Assembly (NCBI GenBank): GCA_023444055.1
Contig: JAEZRV010000065.1
Span: 30,598-94,597, forward strand
DNA from: Bacillota bacterium
GTDB lineage: Bacteria; Bacillota; Clostridia; Acetivibrionales; DSM-1351
Direction: 5' to 3'
DNA: 64,000 bases
Shown piece by piece: positions 44,190-53,330 of this stretch. The position numbers and the translations under genes were made by a program. Numbering within the stretch: the first letter of the stretch is position 1; every line of letters begins with the position of its first letter. The notes under the pieces are model-generated. The model saw only the letters and a program-made list of their open reading frames with translations. It searched no databases and was not told the DNA's origin.

Positions 44190-45227
44190 CTATTCTTGGA
44201 TTTTTGGCAGTTTAACAATGAAGGTTGTACCGTTGCCTAAACTGCTTTCTACCTTGATTTCTCCTTTGCAAAGTTCTACAATTCGTTTAACTATTGAGAG
44301 ACCAATTCCGTTACCCTGTGTTGCATGGGACTTATCCCCCTGATAAAACTTATCAAATATATGCTTTAAGGTATCATTATCCATACCCTTGCCAGTATCA
44401 CTTATTTTAAACTCGATATTATTACCATTCTCACAACAGAGGATAGAAATGTGACCATTTTCCTCAGAATATTTAATTGCGTTTTCAATGAGATTTATCC
44501 ATAAATGAGATAGCATTTCCGCATTACTGTAGATTTTTATCGGTTCTAAGTCAATATTTATTTCAAGATTTTTGGTATCCCATTGTTTTTCAAAAAGTAT
44601 GACGCAGTTTCTTATTTGTTCATCAAGCTCGAACTCAGTCTGGTTAGTAATAAATTTCTGGTTTTCAAATTTTGTAAGGAGAAGAACGTTTGCAGACATA
44701 TTTGCTAGACGCTCGGATTCGCTTATAATAATATCAGTGTATTCTTTCCGTTTTTCAGCCGAAAGATTTTCATTCTGAAGCTGCTTTGCAAAGCCTCGAA
44801 TTGAGACAATAGGTGTTTTAAATTCATGTGAAAAATCATTAATAAAGCTGTTGCGAAACATTTCAATACTACTTAGTTCTTCTGCCATATGGTTGAAATT
44901 TTTAAGCAATTCGGATATTTCGTAATTACTGCTTGTTTCTTCAACACGTACGCTAAAATCACCTTTAGAAATTGTTTTAGTAGCCTGAATAATCTGATTT
45001 AGAGGCTTCAACACTCTCTTACTGGTTGCAGCAGAAATAGAAGTTCCAATAAAGCAGCTGACAACTAATGTTACCAGAGGTGAAAAAACTGGTGTAAGTG
45101 CAAAAATTGAAAAAAGCCCAATAAAATATAAAAACACAAAACTGGCTACAGTCAAAAGCCCTGAAGATATCATAATCCAGAATACGATATATACCAGTGA
45201 TACATTCAGGGATTTTAATTTGCTCAT
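44190..45227 (-). CDS. sensor histidine kinase, two TM, no large sensor domain
   Basis: This is a 345-aa kinase. Two adjacent TM segments fill residues 10-65 with almost no external loop, then a HAMP domain (KRVLKPLNQIIQATKTISKGDFSVRVEE), the HisKA box FINDFSHEFKTPIVSIRGFAKQL and a HATPase domain (ENAIKYSEENG, DTGKGMD, GNGIGLSIVKRIVE). The layout resembles intramembrane-sensing kinases that respond to envelope stress or to a partner transporter, but none is adjacent. Its ATG overlaps the TGA of the regulator gene (ATGA), so the two are translationally coupled. Confidence 0.92.
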   Translation of the reverse strand: MSKLKSLNVSLVYIVFWIMISSGLLTVASFVFLYFIGLFSIFALTPVFSPLVTLVVSCFIGTSISAATSKRVLKPLNQIIQATKTISKGDFSVRVEETSSNYEISELLKNFNHMAEELSSIEMFRNSFINDFSHEFKTPIVSIRGFAKQLQNENLSAEKRKEYTDIIISESERLANMSANVLLLTKFENQKFITNQTEFELDEQIRNCVILFEKQWDTKNLEINIDLEPIKIYSNAEMLSHLWINLIENAIKYSEENGHISILCCENGNNIEFKISDTGKGMDNDTLKHIFDKFYQGDKSHATQGNGIGLSIVKRIVELCKGEIKVESSLGNGTTFIVKLPKIQE

Positions 45228-45898
45228 GCTTTTATCACCGCCTTGTATCCGAGTCCTCGCACAGTTACAATTTCAAAATCAGAATTTCCCTTAAAACGGT
45301 CCCGTAAGCGGTTGATATGAACATCTACTGAACGCTCATCAGTATCTGAATCCATATCCCATAACTCATCCATTAAACTACGTCTTGTGAAAATTTTATT
45401 TTGATAGGATAGCAACTTAAATAAAAGCATAAACTCCTTGTTTGGAAGCTCCTGAGTATTACCATTGTGAGAGACAGTTAGAGCATCATAATCCAAAATG
45501 GTATTTCCAACTACCAATTGATGCTCATTGGCAATCTTAGAACGGCGAAGCAATGCTGCAATTCTTAAAAGCATTTCCTCCTCGTCTACAGGCTTGACCA
45601 TATAGTCATCAGTGCCGACAATAAAACCTTTCTTTTTATCAGCAGGAGTTTCTTTTGCTGTAACCATTAATATTGGCAGGTTATAGTTGCATTTGCGTAG
45701 AGTCTCAGTAAATTCGTAGCCATCCATACGAGGCATCATAAGATCGGCAATAATCAAATCTACATGGTGGTTTTCCATTTTTTCAAGTGCGTCGATACCG
45801 TCTTTTGCGAGAATTACCTCATATCCATTTTGAAGTAAAACCGCTTCCATTAGTTTTCTTGTGTTATTGTCATCTTCAACTACCATAATGTAAACCAT
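45224..45898 (-). CDS. OmpR/PhoB-family response regulator
   Basis: This is a 224-aa regulator. The receiver domain has the phospho-acceptor Asp in VDLIIADLMMPRMDGYEF, conserved Thr/Ser in ILMVTAKE and Lys in MVKPVDEEE. The C-terminal winged helix is of the Trans_reg_C type (LPNKEFMLLFKLLSYQNKIFTRRSLMDELW, ERSVDVHINRLRDRF, VRGLGYKAV). Open frame reaches 45943, but AGGAGG stands six bases before ATG 45898. It is the first gene of the two-gene operon with the kinase. Targets are unknown. Confidence 0.93.
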   Translation of the reverse strand: MVYIMVVEDDNNTRKLMEAVLLQNGYEVILAKDGIDALEKMENHHVDLIIADLMMPRMDGYEFTETLRKCNYNLPILMVTAKETPADKKKGFIVGTDDYMVKPVDEEEMLLRIAALLRRSKIANEHQLVVGNTILDYDALTVSHNGNTQELPNKEFMLLFKLLSYQNKIFTRRSLMDELWDMDSDTDERSVDVHINRLRDRFKGNSDFEIVTVRGLGYKAVIKA

Positions 45899-46343
45899 GA
45901 AATGCCTCCTAAAAAGTTCTGCAAATACATTTATCAAAATCATAACTCATCTATATTATAACCCTAGATTCAAAATGAAATTTTTCGATTGTAGATAAAA
46001 TTCATTACATCATAATAATTTTATCAAATTAATATAAACTCATTTTAAACAAAAATTGAGGAGACTTCAATATAAGTAAAAGGGATAACTATCTTTTATA
46101 CACCGCATAAATAAGGGTGAAAATTAAAGTGTATAGTCCCCTTTTATTTACTTGTTCTAATTTAAATTATGCTATTTCATTTTCGTAAAGTTAATATTCA
46201 GTTTAAATTTATACAATATTATTAAATTACAATAAATTATAACATGTAAAAAATGTTCTAATGTTTTTATTGCTAATTAACTAAGTTCTCTTGATTTAGA
46301 ATCAAGTATGTAAATTATAGAAATACTATTACAGAACTGGGGA
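45899..46343. other. divergent intergenic region with hairpin
   Basis: This is part of the 725-base gap between the regulator gene and the dnaK paralogue. It contains an imperfect hairpin, AAAAGGG...ACTAT with ATAGT...CCCTTTT (46078-46145), with an alternative inner TATACAC/GTGTATA pairing. It is otherwise AT-rich with no credible ORF. No CIRCE-type heat-shock operator was seen in the gap. Confidence 0.5.
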
Positions 46344-46409
46344 AAGTCAATTGCTATTGGCTAAATATCCAATGATATCGGGCGAAGGCTTTGAACTGTA
46401 ATTGACTTT
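46344..46409 (-). repeat. dispersed hairpin repeat, copy A (inverted orientation)
   Basis: Begins AAGTCAATTGC and ends GTAATTGACTT. On the minus strand it reads AAGTCAATTACAGTTCAAAG ... ATTGG-loop-CCAAT ... GCAATTGACTT. It shares ends and internal hairpin with copies at 50823-50903 and 54951-55048. It lies about 215 bases upstream of the dnaK paralogue. Confidence 0.8.
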
Positions 46410-46623
46410 AGAAAATTAGATATCATTTTAACTATAAACTCAATTTTACTAGCTGAAAATTACAGGTATTAAAACATTATCAATGTAAAGTTGGCAACAG
46501 ACCATTGATAACTATACGCACTGGTAAACTTTTTTATGGGAAAGTTGAGTAATTAAATAAATTATAGGTTGAATTAATATATACAGAAAACTTATGAAGC
46601 TTAGTATATGAGGAGAGATAAAA

Positions 46624-48420
46624 ATGTCAAAAGTAATTGGTATTGATTTAGGAACAACAAATTCATGTGTTGCTGTTATAGAAGGTGGCGAATCTGTTGT
46701 TATTCCAAATGCAGAAGGTGGTCGAACTACTCCATCTGTAGTTGCATTTTCAAAAACAGGTGAACGAATGGTGGGTCAGGTAGCTAAACGTCAAGCGGTT
46801 ACTAACCACGAACGAACTATAGGCTCAATTAAACGTGAGATGGGCAGTGACTATAGAGTTAATATTGATGGTAAAAAATATACACCACAAGAAATATCAG
46901 CAATGATTTTGCAAAAACTAAAGACAGATGCAGAAAACTACCTTGGTGAACCAGTTACTGAAGCTGTTATTACTGTACCGGCATATTTTACAGACTCACA
47001 AAGGCAGGCGACTAAGGATGCAGGTAAAATTGCAGGGTTAAATGTACAGAGAATTATCAACGAGCCAACAGCAGCAGCACTTGCTTATGGCGTAGATAAA
47101 GAAACATCTCAAAAGGTTATGGTGTATGATTTAGGAGGAGGAACATTTGATGTATCGGTTCTTGACATCAATAGTGGAGTTATTGAAGTACTTGCTACAG
47201 CAGGAAACAATCGTCTTGGCGGGGATGATTTTGATAGTTGCCTTGTTGATTATCTTATAAAGGAATTCAAAAAAGAAAATAAATTAGATCTCACTAATGA
47301 TCCTACAGCAGTACAACGTGTAAAGGAAGCGGCAGAAAAAGCAAAAATTGAACTAAGTGGTGTAACATCAACAGTGATAAACCTTCCGTTTATTGCTACA
47401 AATAAATCTGGACCGCTGCATATGGATATTACCATTACTAGAGCAAAGTTTGATAAATTGACATCACATCTTGTTGATGCAACGATGGGACCAGTTCAAC
47501 AGGCAATGCGTGATTCTGGTTTAAGCATATCAGAAATTAGTAAGGTCTTACTTGTAGGAGGTTCTAGTCGAATTCCAGCAGTACAAGAAGCAGTTAAAAA
47601 GTTTACAGGAAAAGATCCATTTAAAGGTATAAATCCTGATGAATGTGTTGCGATGGGAGCTTCGCTCCAAGCTGGTGTACTTGTAGGTGATGTAAAGGGT
47701 TTACTATTATTAGACGTAACTCCTCTATCTCTTGGAATTGAAACCATGGGACGTGTTTTCTCAAAAATAATTGAGCGTAACACAACACTTCCGATAAAAA
47801 AGAGCCAGATTTTCACTACAGCTGGCAATTTCCAGACATCTGTTGAAATTCACGTCTTACAAGGCGAGCGTGAAATGGCACAATACAATAAGACATTAGG
47901 CAAATTCAAGCTAACAGGAATTAAACGTGCAATGAGGGGTGTTCCTCAGATTGAGGTTACGTTCAATATAGATGTAAATGGTATAGTCAATGTATCTGCA
48001 AAGGACTTAGGTACAGGTAAGGAGCAAAACATAACTATTACGGCTTCTTCTAACTTGAGTCAAGCAGAAATTGATCAAGCAATGCGTGATGCACAAAAGT
48101 ATGCATCTGAAGATGCGAAAAATAGAGAAGAAGCTAATGCAAAGAATCATGCTGAACAGTTGATTTATCAAGCATCTGCAATTAGGAAGAAACTTGATAA
48201 AGGTGATCGTGCTGTATTAGATGAAACAGTAAAAAGTACCAAGAAGGCAATGAAGAGCAAAGATAGTGCACAAATGGTTACTGCTTGTAATGAGTTATCA
48301 CAGATATTGGAGACAATGCAATCAAAAATTCCTCAAAGTGATAATTCTGATTCTGCAAATACCGAGAATGATACAAATGATGCAAATTATTATGATGACA
48401 ATGACAATAATGTAGGATAA
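46624..48420 (+). CDS. Hsp70 chaperone, DnaK paralogue
   Basis: This is a 598-aa Hsp70. The ATPase domain has IGIDLGTTNSCVAV, VITVPAYFTDSQRQAT, NEPTAAALAYG, YDLGGGTFDVSVLD and the VLLVGGSSRIPAV motif. The interdomain linker GLLLLDVTPLSLG (DVTPLSLG) precedes a full substrate-binding beta domain and a lid. The tail is Asn/Asp-rich (NYYDDNDNN) instead of the EEVD-like end of housekeeping DnaK. The gene is not with hrcA, grpE or dnaJ. It is followed by a DUF5685 protein and a J-domain protein, so it is probably a second, dedicated Hsp70. Confidence 0.93.
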   Translation: MSKVIGIDLGTTNSCVAVIEGGESVVIPNAEGGRTTPSVVAFSKTGERMVGQVAKRQAVTNHERTIGSIKREMGSDYRVNIDGKKYTPQEISAMILQKLKTDAENYLGEPVTEAVITVPAYFTDSQRQATKDAGKIAGLNVQRIINEPTAAALAYGVDKETSQKVMVYDLGGGTFDVSVLDINSGVIEVLATAGNNRLGGDDFDSCLVDYLIKEFKKENKLDLTNDPTAVQRVKEAAEKAKIELSGVTSTVINLPFIATNKSGPLHMDITITRAKFDKLTSHLVDATMGPVQQAMRDSGLSISEISKVLLVGGSSRIPAVQEAVKKFTGKDPFKGINPDECVAMGASLQAGVLVGDVKGLLLLDVTPLSLGIETMGRVFSKIIERNTTLPIKKSQIFTTAGNFQTSVEIHVLQGEREMAQYNKTLGKFKLTGIKRAMRGVPQIEVTFNIDVNGIVNVSAKDLGTGKEQNITITASSNLSQAEIDQAMRDAQKYASEDAKNREEANAKNHAEQLIYQASAIRKKLDKGDRAVLDETVKSTKKAMKSKDSAQMVTACNELSQILETMQSKIPQSDNSDSANTENDTNDANYYDDNDNNVG

Positions 48421-48628
48421 GATTGTAATATTACAAAGCATATAAGCAATAAGTGATAAGACAGCGATACTAGCATGTCGGAGATAATTTTTATATATTA
48501 TTGTGGCTATGCTGTTGTGCACAAACTATATTGTTTATTTGTGTGGCTATTATTAGTCAGAATGACATTTAAGAAATACAACAGGATGTAATAATTATAG
48601 CAAATGTAAGTAAGATAAGAGGTAAAGT

Positions 48629-49483
48629 ATGTTTGGGTATGTAGTCGCCAATTTTGATAAGCTAAATGATGATGAAAAGCAGCAGTATAGGGCTTGTTAC
48701 TGCGGCTTATGCAGAGCACTTGGAAAGCGCCATGGTACAATTAGTCGTATTTCTCTAACCTATGATATGACTTTTTTGGTGCTGGTGCTTTCTTCAGTGT
48801 ATAACGTAGATAATAAGATTGAAACTGAAAAGTGCATGATCCATCCTCTCAAAAAACATCAATACTGGCAAAATAAGATTACTAACTACGCTGCTGACAT
48901 GAATGTTTTACTCGCCTATCACAATTTCATTGATGATTGGAAGGATGATAGAAAGTTACTTTCTTTGTGCGAAGCCAAATTGTTTGAGAAAGGGTATAAC
49001 AAAGTAGCGGTTAAATATCCAAGACAAAGCTCTACAATTAGTGAGTGTTTGAGGGGACTTTCTAATATTGAAAAAAAAGGGGAAATAAACGCAGATATTC
49101 CTGCAAATTGCTTCGGGTACCTAATGGGTGAGATTTTCGTTATAGAGGAAGATGATTATGCAGAGAGATTACGAGCATTCGGAAAATGTTTGGGCAAATT
49201 TATTTATATAATGGATGCCTGCCTTGATTTAAAGGCGGATATAAAAAAGGAACGCTATAATCCTTTTGTTAGTATGAGCAATGTTGGTTTATCAACTTGT
49301 AGTGGCAATTTATCACCTGAAGATTTTAGTGATATTTTAAATCTTCTTATGGCTGATTGTACAGAAAAATATAAGCTGTTACCAATCAATAATAATAAAA
49401 ATTTGATTGAAAATATTCTTTATTCTGGAGTTTGGACAAAGTATGAAGCAGAGAAGAATAAAACAAAGGAGGCAAATAAATAA
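48629..49483 (+). CDS. DUF5685 family protein
   Basis: This 284-aa protein is predicted to be mainly helical. The N-terminus has the motif YRACYCGLCRALG with Cys23, Cys25 and Cys28. Two acidic motifs, NFIDDWKDD near residue 108 and MDACLDLKAD near residue 200, are spaced as in all-alpha prenyl/terpene synthase-like folds. That resemblance is my inference and no activity is known. The start ATG 48629 is preceded by AGAGG. Its last base overlaps the start of the J-domain gene (TAATG), showing translational coupling. Conserved pairing with Hsp70/J genes suggests a client or cofactor role. Confidence 0.75.
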   Translation: MFGYVVANFDKLNDDEKQQYRACYCGLCRALGKRHGTISRISLTYDMTFLVLVLSSVYNVDNKIETEKCMIHPLKKHQYWQNKITNYAADMNVLLAYHNFIDDWKDDRKLLSLCEAKLFEKGYNKVAVKYPRQSSTISECLRGLSNIEKKGEINADIPANCFGYLMGEIFVIEEDDYAERLRAFGKCLGKFIYIMDACLDLKADIKKERYNPFVSMSNVGLSTCSGNLSPEDFSDILNLLMADCTEKYKLLPINNNKNLIENILYSGVWTKYEAEKNKTKEANK

Positions 49484-50178
49484 TGATATCTGATCCGTAC
49501 AGCGTGCTTGGTGTTTCTCCAACCGCTTCGGATGAAGAAATAACAAAGGCTTATCGCAAGCTGGCGAAGAAATATCATCCGGATTTAAACCAAGGAAATG
49601 AAGCAGCTGCAAAAAAAATGAGTGAAGTTAATGCTGCTTATGAACAAATAAAAAGTGGGAATACATCTCAAAGCAGCAGTGGTGGAAACTACTATGGGCA
49701 AAGCCAATATGGCAATGGTGGAAATTCATCTAGTGGTTATGATCCGTTTGGAGGTTTTAATCCGTTTGAGGGTTTTGGACCATTTAGTGGTTTTGGTTCC
49801 TACTGGGGTGGACAGCAACAGGGACGAACATCATCCGAGTTTGAACCGGTTAAAAACTATTTAAGGGCTGGTCATTATGCAGAAGCACTTAATGTATTAG
49901 CAAATATTGCTCAGAAGAGTGCAGAGTGGTATTACTACAGTGCAATTGCCAATTATGGTAATGGAAATAAAATTACGGCGCTAAGCCATGCAAAGACAGC
50001 TGTGCAGATGGAACCAGATAATCAAGAATATCAAAGAGTATTAAGTCAAATACAGAGCAGCGGTAGGGTTTATCAACAGCAGAGCCAAAATTACGGTATG
50101 CCAACAATGAATGTAAGCAATTTATGTTTTGGCCTTTGTCTTGCAAATATGTGTTGCATGTGCTGCCGTCCATTTTAA
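49483..50178 (+). CDS. J-domain protein with G/F region and Cys-rich C-terminus
   Basis: This is a 231-aa co-chaperone. The J domain spans residues 1-62, with the HPD motif at 32-34 (KKYHPDLNQG). A Gly/Phe-rich stretch (residues about 63-115, GGFNPFEGFGPF repeats) follows. A helical tetratricopeptide-like section (AGHYAEALNVLANIAQKSAEWYYYSAIANYGNG) comes next. The C-terminus is a hydrophobic Cys cluster, LCFGLCLANMCCMCCRPF, with six Cys. There is no DnaJ zinc finger or CTD, so it is not the housekeeping DnaJ. It should stimulate the neighbouring Hsp70. The tail may bind metal or membrane. Confidence 0.88.
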   Translation: MISDPYSVLGVSPTASDEEITKAYRKLAKKYHPDLNQGNEAAAKKMSEVNAAYEQIKSGNTSQSSSGGNYYGQSQYGNGGNSSSGYDPFGGFNPFEGFGPFSGFGSYWGGQQQGRTSSEFEPVKNYLRAGHYAEALNVLANIAQKSAEWYYYSAIANYGNGNKITALSHAKTAVQMEPDNQEYQRVLSQIQSSGRVYQQQSQNYGMPTMNVSNLCFGLCLANMCCMCCRPF

Positions 50179-50270
50179 TTTTATTTGAAGTTAAAATATA
50201 GAGAAAAAAATTTTTAACTTACTGCTTGAGCGGTTCACTGTATAATATTTAACAACAATATTTGGGCTTT

Positions 50271-50290
50271 GCCATACGCCGCAGTATGGC
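50271..50290 (+). other. small hairpin after the J-domain gene
   Basis: GCCATAC, loop GCCGCA, GTATGGC, with no T run. It lies between the J-domain gene and the membrane zinc-ribbon gene and may modulate read-through or mRNA stability. Confidence 0.55.
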
Positions 50291-50350
50291 TATTAAATAT
50301 AGGTTCTACATTTTAAATATAAATTAGTATAAGAAGGAGTGATGAAGACT

Positions 50351-50758
50351 ATGGGAAGTTTTAGAGATAAGTTATCACGTTTTATGTACGGCCGATATGG
50401 TCAGGATCATTTATATTATGCAGGTCTTATAGTGAGTTTAATTTTGATAATTTTAAATTCTTTTGTTAGAAATTCTATTATTAGTGCATTAACATGGGTT
50501 GTACTAATTTTAATAACATTTAGAGTTTTTTCAAAGAATGTAAATAAGAGACGTTTGGAAAACGAAAAGTTTTTAAAGCTATGGAATCCTATAAAAGCAA
50601 ACTTCTCTTTAAGAATCCGAAAGTTTAAAGAAAGAAAAACACATTGTTTTCACAAATGTCCAAGCTGCAAAAAGGTACTTCGCTTACCACGCAAAAAAGG
50701 TAATCATACAGTAAATTGTCCTTGTTGCCATAATGATTTTAATATAAAGGTACGCTGA
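50351..50758 (+). CDS. membrane-anchored zinc-ribbon protein
   Basis: This 135-aa protein has two adjacent TM helices (residues about 20-38 and 40-58) followed by a basic linker and a C-terminal zinc ribbon, CPSCKKVLRLPRKKG...VNCPCC. Both N- and C-termini are expected on the same side, probably cytoplasmic. The frame starts at GTG 50339, but that codon overlaps the AAGGAG ribosome site. ATG 50351 is preferred. It follows the Hsp70 module on the same strand and may be its membrane partner. Function is unknown. Confidence 0.72.
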   Translation: MGSFRDKLSRFMYGRYGQDHLYYAGLIVSLILIILNSFVRNSIISALTWVVLILITFRVFSKNVNKRRLENEKFLKLWNPIKANFSLRIRKFKERKTHCFHKCPSCKKVLRLPRKKGNHTVNCPCCHNDFNIKVR

Positions 50759-50767
50759 TAAAACAAA

Positions 50768-50801
50768 TTACACCATGAACCTATGCGGCTTCATGGTGTA
50801 A
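50768..50801. terminator. bidirectional terminator
   Basis: TTACACCATGAA and TTCATGGTGTAA form a perfect 12-bp stem between the zinc-ribbon gene and the convergent chemoreceptor gene. A T-rich tail follows on the minus strand. Confidence 0.75.
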
Positions 50802-50822
50802 CAGGAGGAAAAAACAATTACA

Positions 50823-50903
50823 AAAGTCAATTACAGTTCAAAGCTTTGGTCTGATAAACTATCGTCCGCTATCATCAAATATTTACCAGATAGTAACTGA
50901 CTT
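50823..50903 (+). repeat. dispersed hairpin repeat, copy B
   Basis: AAAGTCAATTACAGTTCAAAG ... CTATCGTCCGCTATCATC ... GATAGTAACTGACTT. The outer arms pair (AAGTCAATTAC with GTAACTGACTT), and an inner CTATC/GATAG stem sits near the 3' end. It lies between convergent genes. Confidence 0.8.
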
Positions 50904-50916
50904 ATGTTTAAATTCA

Positions 50917-52938
50917 TTAAACCTTAAACTTAGCAACTATAGAATTCAGGGATTTTGCATATTCCACACTTTGTTTAGTCATTTTATCAACTTCTTCTGT
51001 AATATATACGGTAGCTACAGTTTTCTCTGCTATGTCAGATACACCCTTTGAACTTTCATTAACGGTTACAGCTACTTCATTGATAGCAGTTGTTACATTC
51101 GTTATAGTATTTGTTAATTCTTCAGTTACGGCACTAATTGTAGACATCATTGAGTTAACAGTTTCTGCATCTTTATTGTATTGGTCACTTACTTGTATAA
51201 ATTTATGGTAATCCGTAGTAACATCTTTATCTAGGAATTCTAGAACTTTTGATGAGCTTGCTGTCATATTGCCTACAGAAGCATATACCTCTTTTACAAT
51301 TTTTTGGATATCAGCAGTTGTTTTTGATGACTGTTCTGCAAGCTTTCTTATTTCATCAGCTACAACAGCAAAGCCTTTTCCGGCCTCTCCAGCCCTAGCC
51401 GCTTCAATAGCTGCATTTAATGCAAGCAAATTAGTCTGGTCTGTTATGCCCAATATCGTGTCAGTAAGAAAATTAATTTGTTCTACAGCTTTTGATTGTT
51501 CAATAGCATCTTCCATTTTTGCTTTTACATCGTTATAAATACGCTGCGCATTTTCGTTTGAATTAATTGCATCTCCCTTTAACTTTATTGCTCTTTGAGC
51601 TATTTCCTTTGATAAAAGTGACCCTTGTTTAGTTTTTTCAGCAATTGATTCGGCATTATTTTCTACATCTACTACAGATGCTGTTATTTCTTCTGCTGAA
51701 GCTGCCGTTTCTTCCATTCCTGCTGATAATTGCTGAGTTGTAGCAGAGTTGTCAGAAGAATTGGAGTGAACTTTTAATGTTAGTGACTCTACCAGAGAAG
51801 CATTTTCGTTAATTTCCTTTGACGAATGTTGAAGTAATTCCACCATTTCTCTCAAAGTTTTTCTCATTTCTACTATGGCTCTAGCCATAATCCCTGTCTC
51901 ATCTTTTAATTTTATAAGAAATTCATAGGATGCATCATATACAAGATCAAGTCGAGCGGTTTTATTGACTAACTCAGTAACTTTAATTATAGGAGAGGAT
52001 ATTTGTCTTCCAACAATAAAACTAATTGCTATTGATAACAACATTATTATAAAACCTATAATTATTATAAATAAACTCATACTTCTTGCGGGAGTTTCAA
52101 TTTCAGCCACATCTCCTGTAAAAAATAAAGTCCAATTAGTCTGCGGAATTATTGTATAGGCTGTGAGCTTGTCTTTACCATTGTAATTGTATGCTATTGT
52201 TTGCGTTTCTATATTTTCGCCTTTTTTAACTCTTTCTACAATGGGTTTAAGTTGTTCGGCATCAAGTTGTTTCCCAATCTTATCCTTAGTTGGGTGGTAT
52301 ACAAAATTCCCTGTTTGATCTACTAGAAACGCATAACTCGATGGTGAATTCTGTAGTTTTAAGTCTTTCAAGTATTTTGAGATGCTTTCTGCAATAACAG
52401 CAGTTGTTACGAAGCCAGAAAAAACTCCTTTAGTACCATCATATATAGGGATAGTGATAGCTATTACCTGCTTACCTGAGGATTTAGATATCAATGTCTC
52501 ACTAATCACTGACTTATTACTTTTCAAGGTATTCTTAACATATGCTCTGTCATTCATATCCTTTCCAACTAATTTAGGATCAGTATCTGCAACATTAATA
52601 CCTTTATTGTTAACTACAAAAACATGCTCTAAATTTTCATTTTCAGAAATATACTTATTAAGCAATTGAGTGGATTTGTTTCTTAGCTCCATATCTTCGG
52701 GATTTGCTAGCATATCAATTATTTCTCTTGATGAAGCTAAGTGTTTTGGTGAGAGCTGCTCCTTTTCAATTATTAAGGATATTATTCCGCTTGATGTTTT
52801 CACTAAATCTGTCATCTCAGACTTAGTTTGGGCTCCCATCAAGGAACTGCTCCTCAAATAAGTAAAAAGGCTAGTTAAGGTCATTGAAATTAAGATGATA
52901 ACAGTCATGGAAATGGTGATTTTTTTTCGTATACTCAT
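50917..52938 (-). CDS. methyl-accepting chemotaxis protein with Cache sensor
   Basis: This is a 673-aa chemoreceptor. TM1 is near residues 9-30, followed by an extracellular double-Cache domain of about 250 residues (includes FVVNNKGINVADTDPKLVGKDMNDRAYVKNTL and FLVDQTGNFVYHPTKDKIGK). TM2 is near residues 285-307, then a HAMP linker, then the MCP signalling domain (LLALNAAIEAARAGEAGKGFAVVADEIRKLAEQ). Such Cache domains often bind amino or organic acids. The frame is open to 52977, but GGAGG lies before ATG 52938. It is monocistronic. Confidence 0.93.
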   Translation of the reverse strand: MSIRKKITISMTVIILISMTLTSLFTYLRSSSLMGAQTKSEMTDLVKTSSGIISLIIEKEQLSPKHLASSREIIDMLANPEDMELRNKSTQLLNKYISENENLEHVFVVNNKGINVADTDPKLVGKDMNDRAYVKNTLKSNKSVISETLISKSSGKQVIAITIPIYDGTKGVFSGFVTTAVIAESISKYLKDLKLQNSPSSYAFLVDQTGNFVYHPTKDKIGKQLDAEQLKPIVERVKKGENIETQTIAYNYNGKDKLTAYTIIPQTNWTLFFTGDVAEIETPARSMSLFIIIIGFIIMLLSIAISFIVGRQISSPIIKVTELVNKTARLDLVYDASYEFLIKLKDETGIMARAIVEMRKTLREMVELLQHSSKEINENASLVESLTLKVHSNSSDNSATTQQLSAGMEETAASAEEITASVVDVENNAESIAEKTKQGSLLSKEIAQRAIKLKGDAINSNENAQRIYNDVKAKMEDAIEQSKAVEQINFLTDTILGITDQTNLLALNAAIEAARAGEAGKGFAVVADEIRKLAEQSSKTTADIQKIVKEVYASVGNMTASSSKVLEFLDKDVTTDYHKFIQVSDQYNKDAETVNSMMSTISAVTEELTNTITNVTTAINEVAVTVNESSKGVSDIAEKTVATVYITEEVDKMTKQSVEYAKSLNSIVAKFKV

Positions 52939-53330
52939 CGTATTTTCCTCCATTAAATATTTAACATTAATTAACATAAGTATATCTATATTACGACAAT
53001 ATTCGTCAAATTACAACAAGATATAATTGGCAAATAGTTAATATGTTATATAATAATAGATCCCTAAAATAAAAACCTAAAACAGTATATTACAAATTTT
53101 GTTTTAGTTTAATTAATAATCCAAATAGTACTATAAGGAATAAAGGTATAATAAAATGTAAAAAACAAATTCTAAATTAGAAATGATAAAATATTCTCTT
53201 AAGTACATGTTGAAATAGGATATTAAATCATGCGATAGCAAAAATAGTGCTCGAACTGTAATAGAATTTAGCTAATGCTAAATATGAATGCGTTACTGCA
53301 ATTGAATTATAATATCATTGCAAAATTGTT
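52939..53330. other. intergenic region between chemoreceptor and xylose operon
   Basis: No ORF is seen here. It is AT-rich divergent spacer. Near the chemoreceptor start a TTGACG hexamer and AT-rich -10 candidates exist on the minus strand, but I cannot fix one. Confidence 0.4.

Noticed and set aside
46624..48420. Housekeeping dnaK of the heat-shock operon
   Set aside because: hrcA, grpE and dnaJ are absent, no CIRCE element was seen upstream, the tail is atypical, and the J protein nearby lacks the DnaJ zinc finger.
48424..48435. TGTAATATTACA palindrome after the dnaK paralogue, similar to the xyl operator arms
   Set aside because: The half-sites are overlapped instead of spaced by three bases, and no promoter or xylose gene is nearby. 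Probably chance in AT-rich DNA.
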